Source: Paraspadella gotoi
Taxonomy: Eukaryota > Chaetognatha
Length of the DNA stretch: 64,000 nucleotides
Assembly (NCBI GenBank): GCA_051294375.1
Contig: CM119267.1
Coordinates: 17,090,606-17,154,605 of the forward strand
Direction of reading: 5' to 3'
A model generated the notes under the pieces. It ran no database searches. It saw only the letters and a program-made list of their open reading frames with translations, and was not told the origin of the DNA. The position numbers and the translations under genes are program-made. Positions within the stretch are counted from its first letter, which is position 1; every line of letters starts with the position of its first letter. Positions 49,089-63,623 of the stretch are shown here, piece after piece.

Positions 49089-50906
49089 ATAATGATTTAC
49101 ATTGATTTTAAAGCATACGAAATTGTGGAGCCAAAAACTTCAAGCTTTGGCGGAAAGATATAAACAATTAAACATACCACCGTCGTCTCACCTTAACAGG
49201 AGGTTCTTTTCATCCCCGAGAGTTAGCGATTTATTATCAGTTTTGATGATAAATCCTTGACTTTATTTTAGTTATACTTATCTTAATTCATTAGAAGGGA
49301 GGCGGGGAGCTTGTGATACTGTGATTGTGCCGTTAAACCTATTGCGCGCCGGCTTCTCCCAACCCAAGTTTCGTGACCCGTCTAGTGTTACGTCTGCAAT
49401 GTTAGCTTGCCTGCATGATGACATCGACTTTATTTTATCATAGACACTTGTTTTCTCTTTCAATGTTATATTTTTCTCCAAAGCCAAGTATTCGCTAATC
49501 GAAAACGTACATATATATCTATATACAAACGGATTTTCTATCGCCGAATCATTTAATTTTCCTGATCTACTATGTGATAGATTTTACTATGTTGTATTCA
49601 CTGCGTAGCCTCTACTTTTCTGCTAAGAATCCGTGTGATTCCGACTTTTGCCAAAAATACATATCGTCTGTTAAAAGGATTTATCCGCACAAATAGATTA
49701 TGGATGGCACAGTTCGTTGGGTTTCAGATAATGAATTTTGATTCCTATATTTTTTTTTCTTATTAGATATTAAATGCATATTATAGAGCACAGAGTTCCT
49801 TTCATGTGAGCTCTGTGAAAAATTAAACATATTTTTCAGAAAAAGTCCTAAATTATACAATATACATGGCCTTTATAAATCGTTTACAACCATTCTGCTG
49901 ATACATTCTACAATCTACATTCCATGAACTTGTTATTTAATTACTGTATATGTAAATTGGGTCTATTTTTATAACTTCGTGTCTGGGGAGGGTCAAAATT
50001 TTTATTTTCAAACAGCTCAATTCAAAAGACCCTCCTTCAGAAATAATTTTTTTCATTGTTGGGGCAAGTTACCTCATCAATTATTTTATCGTTATTGTTA
50101 ATTAGTCAAACGTTACATGTTAAACGTTAATCACGTAAGTTATGATGCAAAGTGAGTTATTAAATCATAAATCATGTCCTCTTTTGGGTAATTTATAGTT
50201 TCTTAGTCTCCTCACTTACATGTTTTCTTAATGTTCTCACTTTTTTCACCTTAATTAATTTAAGGTAATATATGACAATCATTTTACAGTTTAACTTTAA
50301 TATGTTAGGTTTATAAGGTCTTAAAAATGTGTTTTTTGGATTTAAGAGAAAAGAGTAAAGTGATGTTTCTGTTTCACAATGTCTAAAGTAAAGTTAAATT
50401 TTTAAACACCCCGGTTAATCGTAGATCACTGCCGTTTTTGAATATTAGAATATTAAGTGTTTCGCACATATTGCTTGTTCGTTTTATATAAAGAATATAT
50501 TCCTACTAGATTCATTTAGATATACTGAGATACTGTAATTTTGTATAAAACCAATTGATTCATTGCCTCTATTACACTAGTCAAAAAACTAGCCTTTGAA
50601 ACCTGTCCTCTTAAGAAAATGTAAACTATGCAGCCAAAGTATATTTTAGGTTTTCATTCTTGCACGCAATTAATAATAGGCCTTTTTGCGCGCTTGGTGG
50701 TGATATATAATAATTCAATGTTACAGATTTAAAACTGTAGTTGTCATTATAATAAAACAATACTTCAAAACTTGAGTAATTATTCTCGTAAATGTTCATC
50801 GACATTCATTCTTAAAAGCTGCATTTCTTCCTCTATAGATCTTATTGTGAAAGAAAATAACAAGATTAACACCGTTTGGAGAGTACCCTCTACCCAATCA
50901 TCCAAA
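49089..50906. other. Long AT-rich spacer downstream of the Ig receptor
   Basis: About 1.8 kb without a supportable gene. A moderately GC-rich patch sits at 49290-49430 without a good frame. A pyrimidine tract ending TATAG (about 50838) precedes the small ORF that follows. Confidence 0.5.
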
Positions 50907-51211
50907 TGCCTTCGGTAGAAAAAAGAGCTTTCAAGGATTTTTCATTCAAAGACGACTCTCCGCCGTTAAAAGCACTCAAAACAAACGATTTAAAAAAGTG
51001 CCAAACAAAAACCGTCAATTCTTCTCAATTCGCCAATGATATTCACATTGAAAAAGACAAAAAGACCATTATGCTTCCGATTTCTGCATTCTGCTTTACT
51101 TCCAAGTACCATTCGTCTCGTTCATTTCAAAATCAGGAAAGCTCTAGCATTTGTCAGCGATGCTTGTCGGGAGAGCCCGGACATTTTCGTCATATTATTA
51201 GTCACCTATAA
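50907..51211 (+). CDS. Small protein of unknown function with C-terminal CxxC/His motif
   Basis: An open frame of 101 codons starting MPSVEKRAFKDFSF. It is Lys/Ser-rich in the middle and ends ICQRCLSGEPGHFRHIISHL, a CxxC with three downstream histidines that could bind zinc. A 3' splice-site-like CTATAG lies about 70 bases upstream, as for several genes here. GC content is lower than in neighbouring exons, so a chance frame remains possible. I recognise no family. Confidence 0.4.
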
Positions 51212-52428
51212 ATTTATAAAGTATACGTAAACTTTGGAAACACTATGTATAACCTTATCATATTCTCTTCACGAATTTCATTTTCGTTACATATTTTTGT
51301 GTTTAACAAAATGTTCCAATTTTCGTTTAAAAATACACAGTATGGAATAGTTTTTTGTTTGTTTTCGTCATATAAAATTCGCAAATGATTCAGAGGAGAT
51401 TACTTTGCCTTCTAATTTTGAGAGAACAGTCACGAAATGCTGATATTAGTTCTTTTATGGCTTATAAGCTCGAAAAGAAATATTTTATCTCGCTAGTAGT
51501 AGGATTAAAATATGTTTAGATCATTTATTCATTAACAATATATATTTTTTTTCATATGAAAAAAGTCAAATCTCATTTTTGTCTTTAAATTTTTTGATTG
51601 AATAGTCATGAATTTTGACGAAGAACACAACTTGTGGCTAGTGGAACAAGCATCTTTATAAAATAAATTGTGAAAATTAAATGGCAAGTTTTCTAGAACA
51701 GTATTAGAAGCTAAAGCCAAAGCACTTCCTCCGTTGGCCCAAAAATTACTATATATATTATTGTATACAGAAGACTGTATCGGAGATGCCGCGATTTTCC
51801 TAATTAAGTTTACCTTTTGTTTCCATATCAATAGCATCGTTTGACAATGACCGTCGGTTTTTGAAGGGTACTACTCCTTGGCATGTGGCTAAGCATCACA
51901 TGACATCAGTTACTTTCAATCCAGTTTGATCAGTGTTTTGTAAAATGCTTTGAATAAAAATCTAGCTAAAAATATAGCTCTATAAAATGGTAACGAAATA
52001 ATGAGGCTATCCAGAGGGCCCGAGACTTGGAGAGCGAGAATCTGGCCTGAAAGAAACGAATGCATATTTTGTTTCACGAAAGAAACGCTCGACGTCATCG
52101 CTGGGTGACTCTCGCGTAGCTGGCAAATCCCTCTGGCTTCTCTCTTCCTCTCTTCCTCCTCCTCTCGCCAAATGCCATCTACAGCGTGTGAATGGGAGTA
52201 TTCGGCCTGGGATTCTATATATACTTACATACAGTACTACGTAATAAGATTGGTGTTTTTACAGCTCTTCAGTTATTGCGAAATTATTACCGTTAGTTTG
52301 GCAGCAGGGCGTGTCCAGCGTTAAAAAAAAAAAAATTGTTTACTACAAAGTCATGATTTTTAATGATTTTTGTGCTTTTCATTTCTAATCGATATTTCCT
52401 TAAGACCTTGACCAAAAATGAGAAGGAA
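51212..52428. other. Spacer with putative promoter of the ETAA1-like gene
   Basis: Mostly AT-rich. The last 350 bases become GC-richer, with a pyrimidine tract (about 52139-52168), a CRE/ATF-like GACGTCAT and a TATA run. Minus-strand frames near 51532-51837 and 51916-52098 are low-complexity and not supported. Confidence 0.5.
52091..52223 (+). promoter_or_regulatory. Candidate core promoter (CRE-like and TATA elements)
   Basis: GACGTCAT at 52091-52098 resembles an ATF/CREB site, and TATATATA at 52216-52223 resembles a TATA box, about 205 bases before the chosen start codon of the ETAA1-like gene. Sequence match only. Confidence 0.3.
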
Positions 52429-55099
52429 ATGGAACTGGCACGAAGACGCCCCTTGAAGAAGCGAACGGAATCGAGTCCGATCCGTTTCGACGTCAAACTC
52501 GATGACTCCGTCATCAATTCCCCCAAAAGAACGAAAAGGGATCATGGCGCCGTCATCTCGGAAAACTTGGATCTCTCTTCCGTCAATTGGGGTTCGCAGG
52601 TTAGTCCATGGTTAGCTTCGGTTCGTACAGGTTCCGTTCGGTTCCGTCCTCGATACAATGGGAAGGGGAAATTTTGCCGGGAGCATCATTAGAGATATAT
52701 GTTGTGTGAAATTAGATCTAAAAGTCCCATCTTCCCGTTATAACGATTGTGTTGGTCCCGCTACCTAGGGCCCCAAATCGCCCGGCGTCACGTGGGATTT
52801 TTCCTCGCCGTCTCCGTCTCAGTACAAACGATTCACGCAGAAGAGTTTCGCGCGGAGAGAAGAGGAATCGAAACGAATCGCCGATCAGGTCCGATTGAGT
52901 TTGATGCTCACAGTTCCACCTTACGGATCAGACTTGGTCATTACAATTCTCAACGGCTTCCATTCTCAGATGAAAACGGATGGAATCAAAAGCAAATTCC
53001 TCGGAACGAAATGTTTCGACAGAAAGAAAGACGTCGGCGACTCGGAGAGAATTTCCATCGCCGAATTGGCTCGACTTAGCAAAAAGTCGCACTTTGGTAT
53101 TATAATTATAAATGGGGTAAAATTGCTTTTAAATTTTCTTTTATTCGGTTTTTATCTTAATGCATTGAGTTTTCCTTTTGGTTTGGATTCTATTTTATAT
53201 TTCTCTTCATTGCAGAACCCGTGCTCGCGGCATCGGTAGTGAGCATCGATGAACAACGGGCTTCGATATTCGAGGAAGTGCAAAAGCTTTGTTCGGAATT
53301 GCAAGCGGTAAGACTTCTGTTTTTTTTTTTTTAGGAAACTGTCTATGTTTGGACTCTTGACGTTCCTGCTTCATTTCCATCCTCAATTCTTTCTTCACCC
53401 TTTTCAGGAGAAGCGCTCGAGACTGGAGACGAATCGCGTCGCTTCCCTCGACGCCGGTCGCGCGTCTCCCAATTTACCTCTTCTTCTTCCTCAACGGTTG
53501 GATCTCGACGGCGAGCTTGATTCCGAGGATGAAAATAACAACGAGGACGAGACCCTCGAGGCGAATCGATCTTTTCCCCGACCCGAAAAGTCCGTCAGTC
53601 CCGAGTTTCCTGAATCACCGTCCGACGACAACTGTGAGTATTATTTGAAAAACAAATTTCCACTTTCTCCTTAAATTTTAGATGAAATTTATTGGTCGCT
53701 GTATGGAATGTCTTATACAACCGGTTTCTTTTAAGATCGCGAGTCGACGACAATCGCAAACGACTGGTCCGAATCGGATTTGGACGATTCTCTTTTCCTG
53801 AAAACTGCAACTCAAGCCGAACAAGCATTCATGGTCGAGCAGAATAAAGTAAGTTACTTCATTATGAATTTTATTTTATGATTTTATATTTGTGTGTCCC
53901 CTCAGGTCGATTCTCCCATCACCCCGGCTGCATTGGGGTCTTCCTCGGTCAAAAAACGTCTCTCGCTCGGAACGCCAAGAAGCGTGCGTCGCGTCGTAGT
54001 TGACTTGACGAGGGACGAGGGTGGCGCCGGTGGTGAAGACGCAGGGGACGCCGTCAAGGAGTCGAGTAAACACCAGTCGGCCGTCGACGGGATCGCGCTG
54101 CGCGTCTTCGCCGATGTTACCGAGGACCGCGAAAAGCCCGTCAAACAAACTGGAGCGATAGAACATCTCAATTCTTCTTCGATTTTGATGAGCGATTTTG
54201 ACGACGACGTTGACCTCTCGGTCATTGAGGCTGCGTCTCAGGAAATGAGCAAATCGGGGGCCGCGTCCCGTGCCGAGTCCAACGCCGCGTCGAGATTTTC
54301 CAGTAACAGTGCGTTACACGGATCACGATCCATGACATCGAAATCTTTATCCTTCGGTTCGGCGACGACTTCGCTAAAATCTAGAGAAGCTGATTTTGGT
54401 GTGGGGAAGATGTTTGAGAAACCGTCCGGTGGGCTTAGAACCATGGAGGACTCAATTTCGGGGCGGAAGTTGGTTCCGGACAAAATCGGCGCTTCCTCGA
54501 GACAAGGAAAGACCGAATATAGCTCTGGAATGGCGGGCTGGAGCGACGACGACATCGACGACGAAACACTGGCCACACTGATCGAGGAGATCGAAAGTCC
54601 TGGAAAGTCGGAAGCCGTGTTCACCTCTTTAGCCTCCGCTTCTGGCGGTCCTACGGCCAATCTTCCTCTCTCGAAGAAATCCTTACCGCATTCCTCTTCG
54701 TTTCCACAGTCTTTCAGCAGCAACGTCTCTGCCCATTCAGGGGCTTCAAATTGTTTCAAGCCGAAATATAACCCTATCGTCCGCTGGGGATCGAAGTCCA
54801 AGTCTTCCAACTTTGGTCGCGCTTACAAACCGGTGGCCTCTCTGGGTGCCTCTACCGTCGGCGCTTCGTCCGTTTTCAAGCGGCACCAGTCGGCGACGCA
54901 ACTTTCCTCGCCGAAGCTTAACCCTTCGGTGCCCAATCGTTCCAAGACGCCGGAACCGATGAAGAACGACTCCTTCTTCGACGACGACGACCTGGACGGT
55001 ATTGACGACGACGGAGAATTGGTGAACCTTTTTAAAAAAGCCGACGAAATTTGTGAGGCCTTCAACGCTACGCAGAGGAGCCAATCCTCGCTCAAATGA
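52429..55099 (+). CDS. ETAA1-like ATR-activator candidate
   Basis: Seven exons (52429-52599, 52769-52888, 52970-53096, 53216-53307, 53408-53633, 53736-53848, 53906-55099) give 680 residues, mostly disordered and Ser/Asp-rich. Resemblance to ETAA1 rests on three features. The N-terminal TWDFSSPSPSQ resembles the Trp-containing 'FWDPNSP' of the ATR-activating domain, and the helix ISIAELARLSKK follows at the right distance. A series of short acidic/hydrophobic motifs (NDWSESDLDDSLF, MSDFDDDVDLSVIEAAS, WSDDDIDDETLATLIEEI) resembles RPA-binding modules. A further acidic helix (DDDDLDGIDDDGELVNLFKKADEI) lies near the C-terminus. ETAA1 is recruited by RPA to stalled forks and activates ATR. An in-frame upstream ATG at 52363 would add a hydrophobic stretch unlikely to be coding. 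The identification is motif-based and tentative. Confidence 0.55.
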
Positions 55100-55399
55100 T
55101 TACCATATTCTGCCTTAGTTTTAATTGTAACTAATTCATTACCGTGTTATTTCGATCGTTATGTACTCAATTTGCCTTATTAAAAGAGCTTGAATCGCTC
55201 TTTCAGCGCCGAACACAATCCAATTTGATGGTTTTTCGAAGTCCAATTTTTCTACTGAATGATTGTTTCCAGCCAGTACAATATTTTTTCTAGCCTCGTC
55301 TTTGTTTTTAGGTGGATTCTTGAGAGGCCGTGTTTGAATGACCATTTTTTTTTGGCGTTAACAATCCCCCATTTAACTGATTTCTCAAACAAGTTGAAT
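55100..55399. other. Short spacer before cathepsin F
   Basis: Contains a 3' splice-site-like sequence ending TTTTTAG at 55310-55311, 88 bases before the cathepsin start. Nothing else. Confidence 0.45.
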
Positions 55400-57138
<1,739 letters not shown>

Positions 57139-57481
57139 CCACACATTGGTTGCATTTTACGTATTTATTTTCGTTTTTTTTTTTGTTCAGTATTTATCTT
57201 TCGGTTGTGATTTCTGTTTTACTAATTTTCAGCTTTTGTGTATATTGATCTTAACAAAGTTTCAAAGTATTTATTGTTGATATTTTCATAATTTTGAAAA
57301 TGTTTTATTTTTACATGTATATATATACACTATAAGAATTCTTTATTTTTATTAAGATGATTTGGAATTTGTGGGTCACTAGGTGACCTCACAAAGAAAT
57401 AGTCTTGATTCTCACATTATGATCAACGGATAGGAAAAATCTGCAAACTTTAGCTATGATTTAGCTTAAACCTATTTCAAA
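57139..57481. other. Short spacer before the tetraspanin gene
   Basis: AT-rich 3' UTR/leader sequence with a short TA run near 57317. No gene. Confidence 0.5.
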
Positions 57482-59439
57482 ATGAGCCGAAATCGCCATC
57501 ACGACATGGCTCATCACTCATACGCGGGAAATCATCCAACCTTTCATTCAAACTATGCTTATCACCAACCTCACAATTATCACCAAGAAGTTCCTCATCC
57601 CGGTGAGCAAACCTCTTAGACGATGAGGTCTTTTGTGACAATGAATTGTAAAAAAATAATGATATTTCTATTAATCATACGAGCAGCAATCGGACGAATC
57701 GGATAAAAGTCCACCAATATGTAGTACTTGTCAAAAAAATTGATCCCATTTAACTTAGGACATCACGCCAATCATTCCATTAGTTGCTACACTCCTACCA
57801 CTCGATCATCCGACATATCCTCCAGATCTTCTAAATATCCCAGACAGCCGAGAGGTATGTACCTTTACTTTCTGGTTTCCGTTTTTGACTCTTTTGAGAT
57901 GAAATTCATTATTTTAGGTTGGGGATACAAGTGCCTTCGTGGATTATTTTCGTCGTGCAATTTTGTATTCTGGCTTTTGGGATGTGCCGTCCTTGGCGCG
58001 GGCGTCTGGTTGCATTTTTCAAAGGTTTTGCATATTTGCATATTTACTTAACCTATCATGGTAACTATTTAAGGGTGTTTTTCCCTTATCAGTCGGAATA
58101 CCACGCCGTTCTGCCCATATCCACAAATGATTATTTATGCAGTGCCACCATTGCTATTGCCATCGGTAATCGATCGTTGTTTGATTGCGATGTTAATGAA
58201 TTCTTGGCGATGATATCATTTTTTTCACCTTAGGTGCTACAGTTTTGGTCGTGGGCTTTTTGGGCTGCTGCGGTTCGTTGATGCAGGTGAGTTTTTTAGA
58301 GCCTCCGCACTTTAACCCTACTTGCCATCTTTGCCTCTCACCCGCTTGTCCCGCTTCCGCCAGATTCGTTGCATGCTGCTCGCCTACTTCATTGTCGTCA
58401 TGATGATCGTTTTGATTCAGTGCGGAATCGGCTTGATGGGCTTCGCTTACAAAGGTTCTCTTCTTTTTGTTGATCATAAATAAAAATGAATTGGATTAAT
58501 CTTTATTCCGTTCCCCTGGGCAGACGAGATCGATCTTTCCGTGCGAACTGAACTCATGAAAACGATCGATATTGCCAAGAAAAGCGGCGGAGTCGCTGGC
58601 GATCGCGTCGACGACGACGGCGAAAGAATTCGTAAAGCTTGGGACTCTCTGCAGAGGTAATGCATTATTCAATCCTCTGACATTAAAAATACAGAGGTGA
58701 TGAAAATTTTTATTCACAAGAAAAACTTGTTTTCATCAACTCGCAAAAAATGTTTTTTTCCCGATCTCTTCAGGGATTGGAGCTGTTGCGGCGTAGACGA
58801 TTACAGCGATTGGACGGATTCTCCGAAATCAACTTTCGGCGACAAAATCATCATGGCCTACTCTGCCTTTTCCAGTTCCCGGGTTAGATCATTCGGCGGT
58901 GTAATACATCGGGGACCATTTAATACCAGTTTTCCTGATTCTCTTTAAGGATCACCACCGCGGATCTAAGAAGCACGGGACACGGCACGGAATTCGGCCC
59001 AAGAAGGAGGACGTGCTGTTTGTTCCAGAGTCTTGCTGCCCCGCTGAGGCTTTTGCCAAATCTCAGAGGAAGAAAAAGAAGAAAGACCATATTTTTTCTT
59101 GTAACACTGGTATTCCAGTGTCTCACTTGAAGAAAATAGTCGCTGGTTAGGAAAATAATGATGGAGAATATACAAATACCGTTTAATTAAATTAAAATTA
59201 AGTTACATAAGATAAAATTTTCATTTTAATATCAATATTTTTTTTGGTCAGATTCTACCGTCTCCACTCATATTCCGGTTCATATCAAAGGCTGTTATTC
59301 CGGATTGAAGCAGTGGTTTTCAGCTCATCAGTCCTCCTTCTCCTACTCCGTCTTGGGATTGGCCATTCTACAATTTCTCGCCCTACTCGCTGCCATGATG
59401 CTTTTTTGCATTTTAGGAGAATATGGCAGGTTTTGGTAA
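57482..59439 (+). CDS. Tetraspanin with His-rich N-terminal tail
   Basis: Ten exons (57482-57602, 57759-57854, 57918-58024, 58093-58165, 58234-58286, 58364-58454, 58524-58656, 58774-58882, 58950-59145, 59252-59439) give 388 residues. Four membrane helices are clear: FVFWLLGCAVLGAG; a second with CSATIAIAIGATVLVVGFLGCCG; a third with LLAYFIVVMMIVLIQCGIGL; and a last with VLGLAILQFLALLAAMM. The large extracellular loop has the tetraspanin CCG motif (DWSCCGVDDYSDW), a PESCC motif and a final GC pair. It is unusually long (about 165 residues), with a basic insertion KSQRKKKKKDH. The cytoplasmic N-terminus is about 70 residues, much longer than usual, with 13 His in the first 46. Tetraspanins organise membrane microdomains with integrins and signalling receptors. 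The subgroup is not resolved. Confidence 0.88.
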
Positions 59440-60465
59440 TTTGTTTTTTCCACGAAAAGTTACTGAGAAAATTTAGAAATCTCCCGAAAAGCCAAGTACA
59501 GCCTTGCATTTATCAGTTTTCTTTTTATTAAAATATTTTGCGAAACGTACCAATGCCAGTTTTTAATTCGTCACCCGATGAGAATTCGACTTTCAAACTT
59601 ATCGACTGAATTAGCTAATTTTTAATATTGTTACGTACTTCGATTTTCAAAAATTATTTAGCTCAGGAAACGTAATTTAATTATAACAGAATAAGATCAT
59701 GTATCTGGTGAGATGGTTTTAGTTTACTGTGTTAATATATACGGGCAATGCAATTTATCTATTTGTATCACTGTCTCTTAAAATATGGCAGCATTTACTT
59801 TATAAGAGAATAAATTTATTCGCGATGCATATGGCAATTTTAAACACTCCAAAACCTAGTCTGATTTCTATTCGAATAATACGATTGGTATTATATGAAT
59901 AGTTTTTTTATTAATATTCAATAATCATGCATGTAATTATTAATGTTTCATTAACTTCATTGCACAATAAGATTTAAATGTGCCTTTTTATAATTAACTG
60001 CGGTAAGCACCTAATTATAATTAATTAGTTAGAAATATAGCTGAATGAAGTGACTGCATGCACAGTTTTATATTTTTGAAGACCGCACTTCTTTTTATAT
60101 GACTCAGTCTCAGCTCATTCTTTTCAGTGCCGTTTTTTAAATATTTTTTCTACGTATTTGAACCATAATATATTCCTCAATCCTCATAATGATTTGTTGT
60201 ACCAAAGTCCGGATGAATTTGATTTAATTTTCGCTTCTGAAGTGCCTAAATAAACAAATGTTTATTTACATCAAATGGTTCTAATTGTCAATTTGTTGAC
60301 TTTGTTATGTTAATGTTTACCAGTTTTAAATTTCTATCATGTGTATGTTTCTTAAAAGTCTATCATTATGTTTCTATTTTTCTTCGTAGTGAATAAAATC
60401 GTATTGAAGTGACCATATTGTGGTCATGGAACAAAATAAATAGCCGAAAAAAGAAAAAGAATAAA
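59440..60465. other. AT-rich spacer before CEP70
   Basis: About 1 kb, AT-rich, no frame of interest. A pyrimidine-rich 3' splice-site-like sequence ends TCGTAG at 60388-60389, 76 bases before the CEP70 start. Confidence 0.5.
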
Positions 60466-63400
60466 ATGAGCGAGTTGCGATGGGAGGATACTAACAACCT
60501 GCTGCGTCATCGCGGCCTTAATCCTATTCCTGTGGCGAACGAGGATTACAAGGCGAGTTAGCCGGCAAATATCTGATGCGAACCATTGGCAGAATCAACG
60601 AATCCGCGCGAGTCTCTCGCCATTCTTAAAAGCGAACGCCATGTCGTTGATCTAGTTTCCCTCGCATTTCGCAGGACCCGATACAATCCTCTGATGATGA
60701 CGACGGCCGAAATCCCAAAAATGTCGTCATTTTCGAAAAGAAATCTTTGTCCGCCATTCAGGACACTTTACATCGGCTCATTGACGACTGCGACCGACGC
60801 CAGGTTTTCTTTTAGCTAAATTTTGCATTTTCTACCGGCTCACTCTCTCACCCACCCTCTCCTATCATTATAACTCTTTCATCTTCCTTGCGCCTAAGGA
60901 TATTAAGAGCGAATTATAATTTTAATCTTCATTAGGGTCTTATCACGGATTTGATAAAAACCAACAACAATTTGCGAGAAGAATTAAAAGTCGCGAAAGA
61001 GCGTTCGCCGTCGTCGTTCGCACCTCCGGTTGAAGCCCCAACTGCCGTGGTTTCTGGAAATGTGAACAATAACAACAATAACGACGCGTCGACCCATGGT
61101 ATTGCTTAAATGGGAAATTTTGTAGACTTTTTTCCCTTCAACTTGATATTTTGAATACAGCTAAAGACTCGGAAGGACGAGCGACGAGAGCTTTTCCCCT
61201 CCTGCGGCAAGAACGACCAGGCCACTCGCAAGGAAATGCAACGATTAAAGCTGAGAACGCGGCGAAAGAATTAAAGGTATCGGACCATTGGTACGAGCAC
61301 GAAAGGATCATTAAGCAATAAGTAGTTTCGTTTAGAAAATTAATTCGATCAGGAAATCAAGCGACGATTATTGGAAATGGAGGCGGAGGAGGAGCGACGT
61401 CGCCGACGCCAGGACGTCATTTTCCGACAATTAAAGAAAAGATCGGCCCGGGGCTCCAGCTCGAACGATGCTAAGATGCTCGACGTTATCGATATGTACG
61501 AGAGGGAGTTGGAGAGGATCGAAAAGGATCGAGGATTAGGTACCGAGTTATTTAATACTAAGACTATAGCAAATGACTCATTAAAATTACAATCCAAATC
61601 AGAAACGCCGTCTTCCCCCGCGTCCCGCCTTTCTTCTTCCCCCGCTTCTGTCGTGGCTTTTCCGCCGAGCGCTCGGACGAAAATCATGGAGAAACTTCCG
61701 AGCGCTCACGGGAATAATCCTCACTCGACCTCTCCGGTCGTTTCGATGAGGAATTACGACAAGGAGCTGCGGGAGGCTGAGGAAGCGATGAGGGGATGGA
61801 AGTTGGAGATGGGGAGACTCAAAGAGGACATCGAGTCGAGACCCACGGTCGATGACCTCGTCTCTGGTGAGTAATAAGTTTTGAAAGTAATTTGCTGCAT
61901 TTCGTCGTCGCAAATTTATACATTTATTGGCACTATTTTACTTTCGCCGACTGGAACCGAACCAGTCAGTTATTTTTCTATGCGCATATATCATTACCGT
62001 GGTTCAATAGTACAAGAAAAAAAGTAAAGTTTGGGTAAGGTTAGTGGTATTTACGGTTAAGGGTTTTTTTTTTTTTTGCGCAAAATCTTTTTTTACGAAA
62101 AAAAATCCCCGACCGAGAAGTTCCTAAACAGTGGACAATTTTACCGATTTATTTTTTATATAATAATTTAGTTATTATTATAATTATTATTATTTAATAG
62201 CGCAAAACAGAATCTTGGAACTGGAAAAGAAACTGGAAGCGGAGAAAAATTCTGGCCTCGGTCACCGAGATTTAAACTATTCACCTCGATCAGGTGGTTA
62301 TAAAGGATTAATAAAGGAAATTTATAAAGGATTGTTAGGCTCAATCTTTATGAACATATTCGTCTTTTTCTAACGGTCGTAGCAGGCGTCGACGAGGCGG
62401 TGCTATGCTTGGATAAGTTAAAGGAAAAGCTCGGGGTCTCGTCGTCGTTAGATGTCGTCGGAAAAGTTGAACACCTCGCGCAGACGCAGAGCGACGCTAA
62501 AAAAGCCGAGAAGGTTCTTAGGAGAATCGCCGACATCGTCGACGGCGACGAGGTATCATTTCAAGTAATAATATTAATTAGTTTTTTCAACTAAGAAGCA
62601 TCTTTATCATTCGTTCTAGACATCGAAACACAAAACGTGGTGCAATTCGTCCAACCCGAAATTAATAGAAACCTTGAAAAGATGGCGAGTGGAAGTGACT
62701 CAAATCGACGCGGCTCAGAAGACGGCCGAACAGCTTCATCTCAAGCTGTTGGGGGAACCGTTTCAGTCCACCGGAAAGACCACAACTAAAAGCGTCGTTC
62801 GGATTTTGGGTTAGGCTTCCCCCCAAAAAAAAACCCTAATACGGATTAGTTGACGAGATTTACAAATGATTGAATATTGAGCACTTGTGCAAATTATTCG
62901 CAGAAAATCTGACAAAGAACAACTCTCTCCCATCGTTCGAAAACGCGAAAACGGTGAAAGAAGCTAATTCGCGGACGTTGACTGTCATCGTCTCTCATTT
63001 TCAGAATCTTTTCGACGTGAAAGAGGTTGAGGCCATGATCTTCATGTCCGTCATTTATGATAAATACGTATATACATAATCTTTTATTACCCTTATATTC
63101 TTTCTCAGCTGCCTAACGTCGTCACTCGCATAAATGACGTATACAACAAAATAAACGAAATGCAAAACATCATGAAGGCTCTTCGCGAGATTTTGGGTTT
63201 GACCGAGAAAAGTCCGGGAGGATGGGCCGTCGTCGATGCGGGTTAGACGTTTTCGTGTTAATTACTTTATTCCTAGGCGAATGTAATTGGGCGGTGTAGT
63301 TTTTTTATCGGGTTAACTTGTCTCAAAATAAATTAATTTAGCTTGTTGACCATCGATGTTTTTTTCTTTCAGTGGCCCAACTCTCAAATGCCGTCAATGC

Positions 63401-63623
63401 GACGGCGACTCGTCAATTGCAGGAGGTTTTGGGCGTCAAAGACCTGGAGACCGTCGTACAACAAATCGGAGAGCATCAAGAGTTCTGCCCAGTCTTTACT
63501 ATCATTCTACAGAAAGTCATGGAAACGCTTGTTGTTGACAGTCCCGACAAAGTTCTACCTGCTATCCAGTCGTTAAAACTGTTAGCCACTCCGGCACCTG
63601 TACACGACATCGTTGAAGTTTGA
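60466..63623 (+). CDS. CEP70: Centrosomal protein of 70 kDa
   Basis: Eleven exons (60466-60552, 60675-60803, 60936-61098, 61161-61276, 61353-61866, 62201-62293, 62386-62552, 62620-62809, 62904-63067, 63109-63241, 63373-63623) give 668 residues. The N-terminus (LRWEDTNNLLRHRGLNPIP) matches the CEP70 start region, followed by FEKKSLSAIQDTLHRLI and long coiled-coil segments. The C-terminal third is diagnostic: TVIVSHFQNLFDVKEV, RINDVYNKINEMQNIMKALREIL, EVLGVKDLETVVQQIGEHQEFCP, and the end VLPAIQSLKLLA. CEP70 binds gamma-tubulin and contributes to spindle and cilium assembly. Intron 1 uses a GC donor (CAAG|GCGAGT). Without it the frame stops four codons later. About 240 bp separate it from the next start codon. 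Confidence 0.9.

Noticed and set aside
51532-51837. 101-codon minus-strand frame
   Set aside because: AT-rich composition and no recognisable features.
52889-52969. Reading through the 81-bp intron 2 of the ETAA1-like gene
   Set aside because: It is open in frame, so retention is possible. It has good GT and AG signals, and removing it joins phase-0 exons, so it was treated as an intron.
54238-54810. 190-codon minus-strand frame
   Set aside because: Antisense shadow of the large last exon of the ETAA1-like gene; no splice support and no domain.
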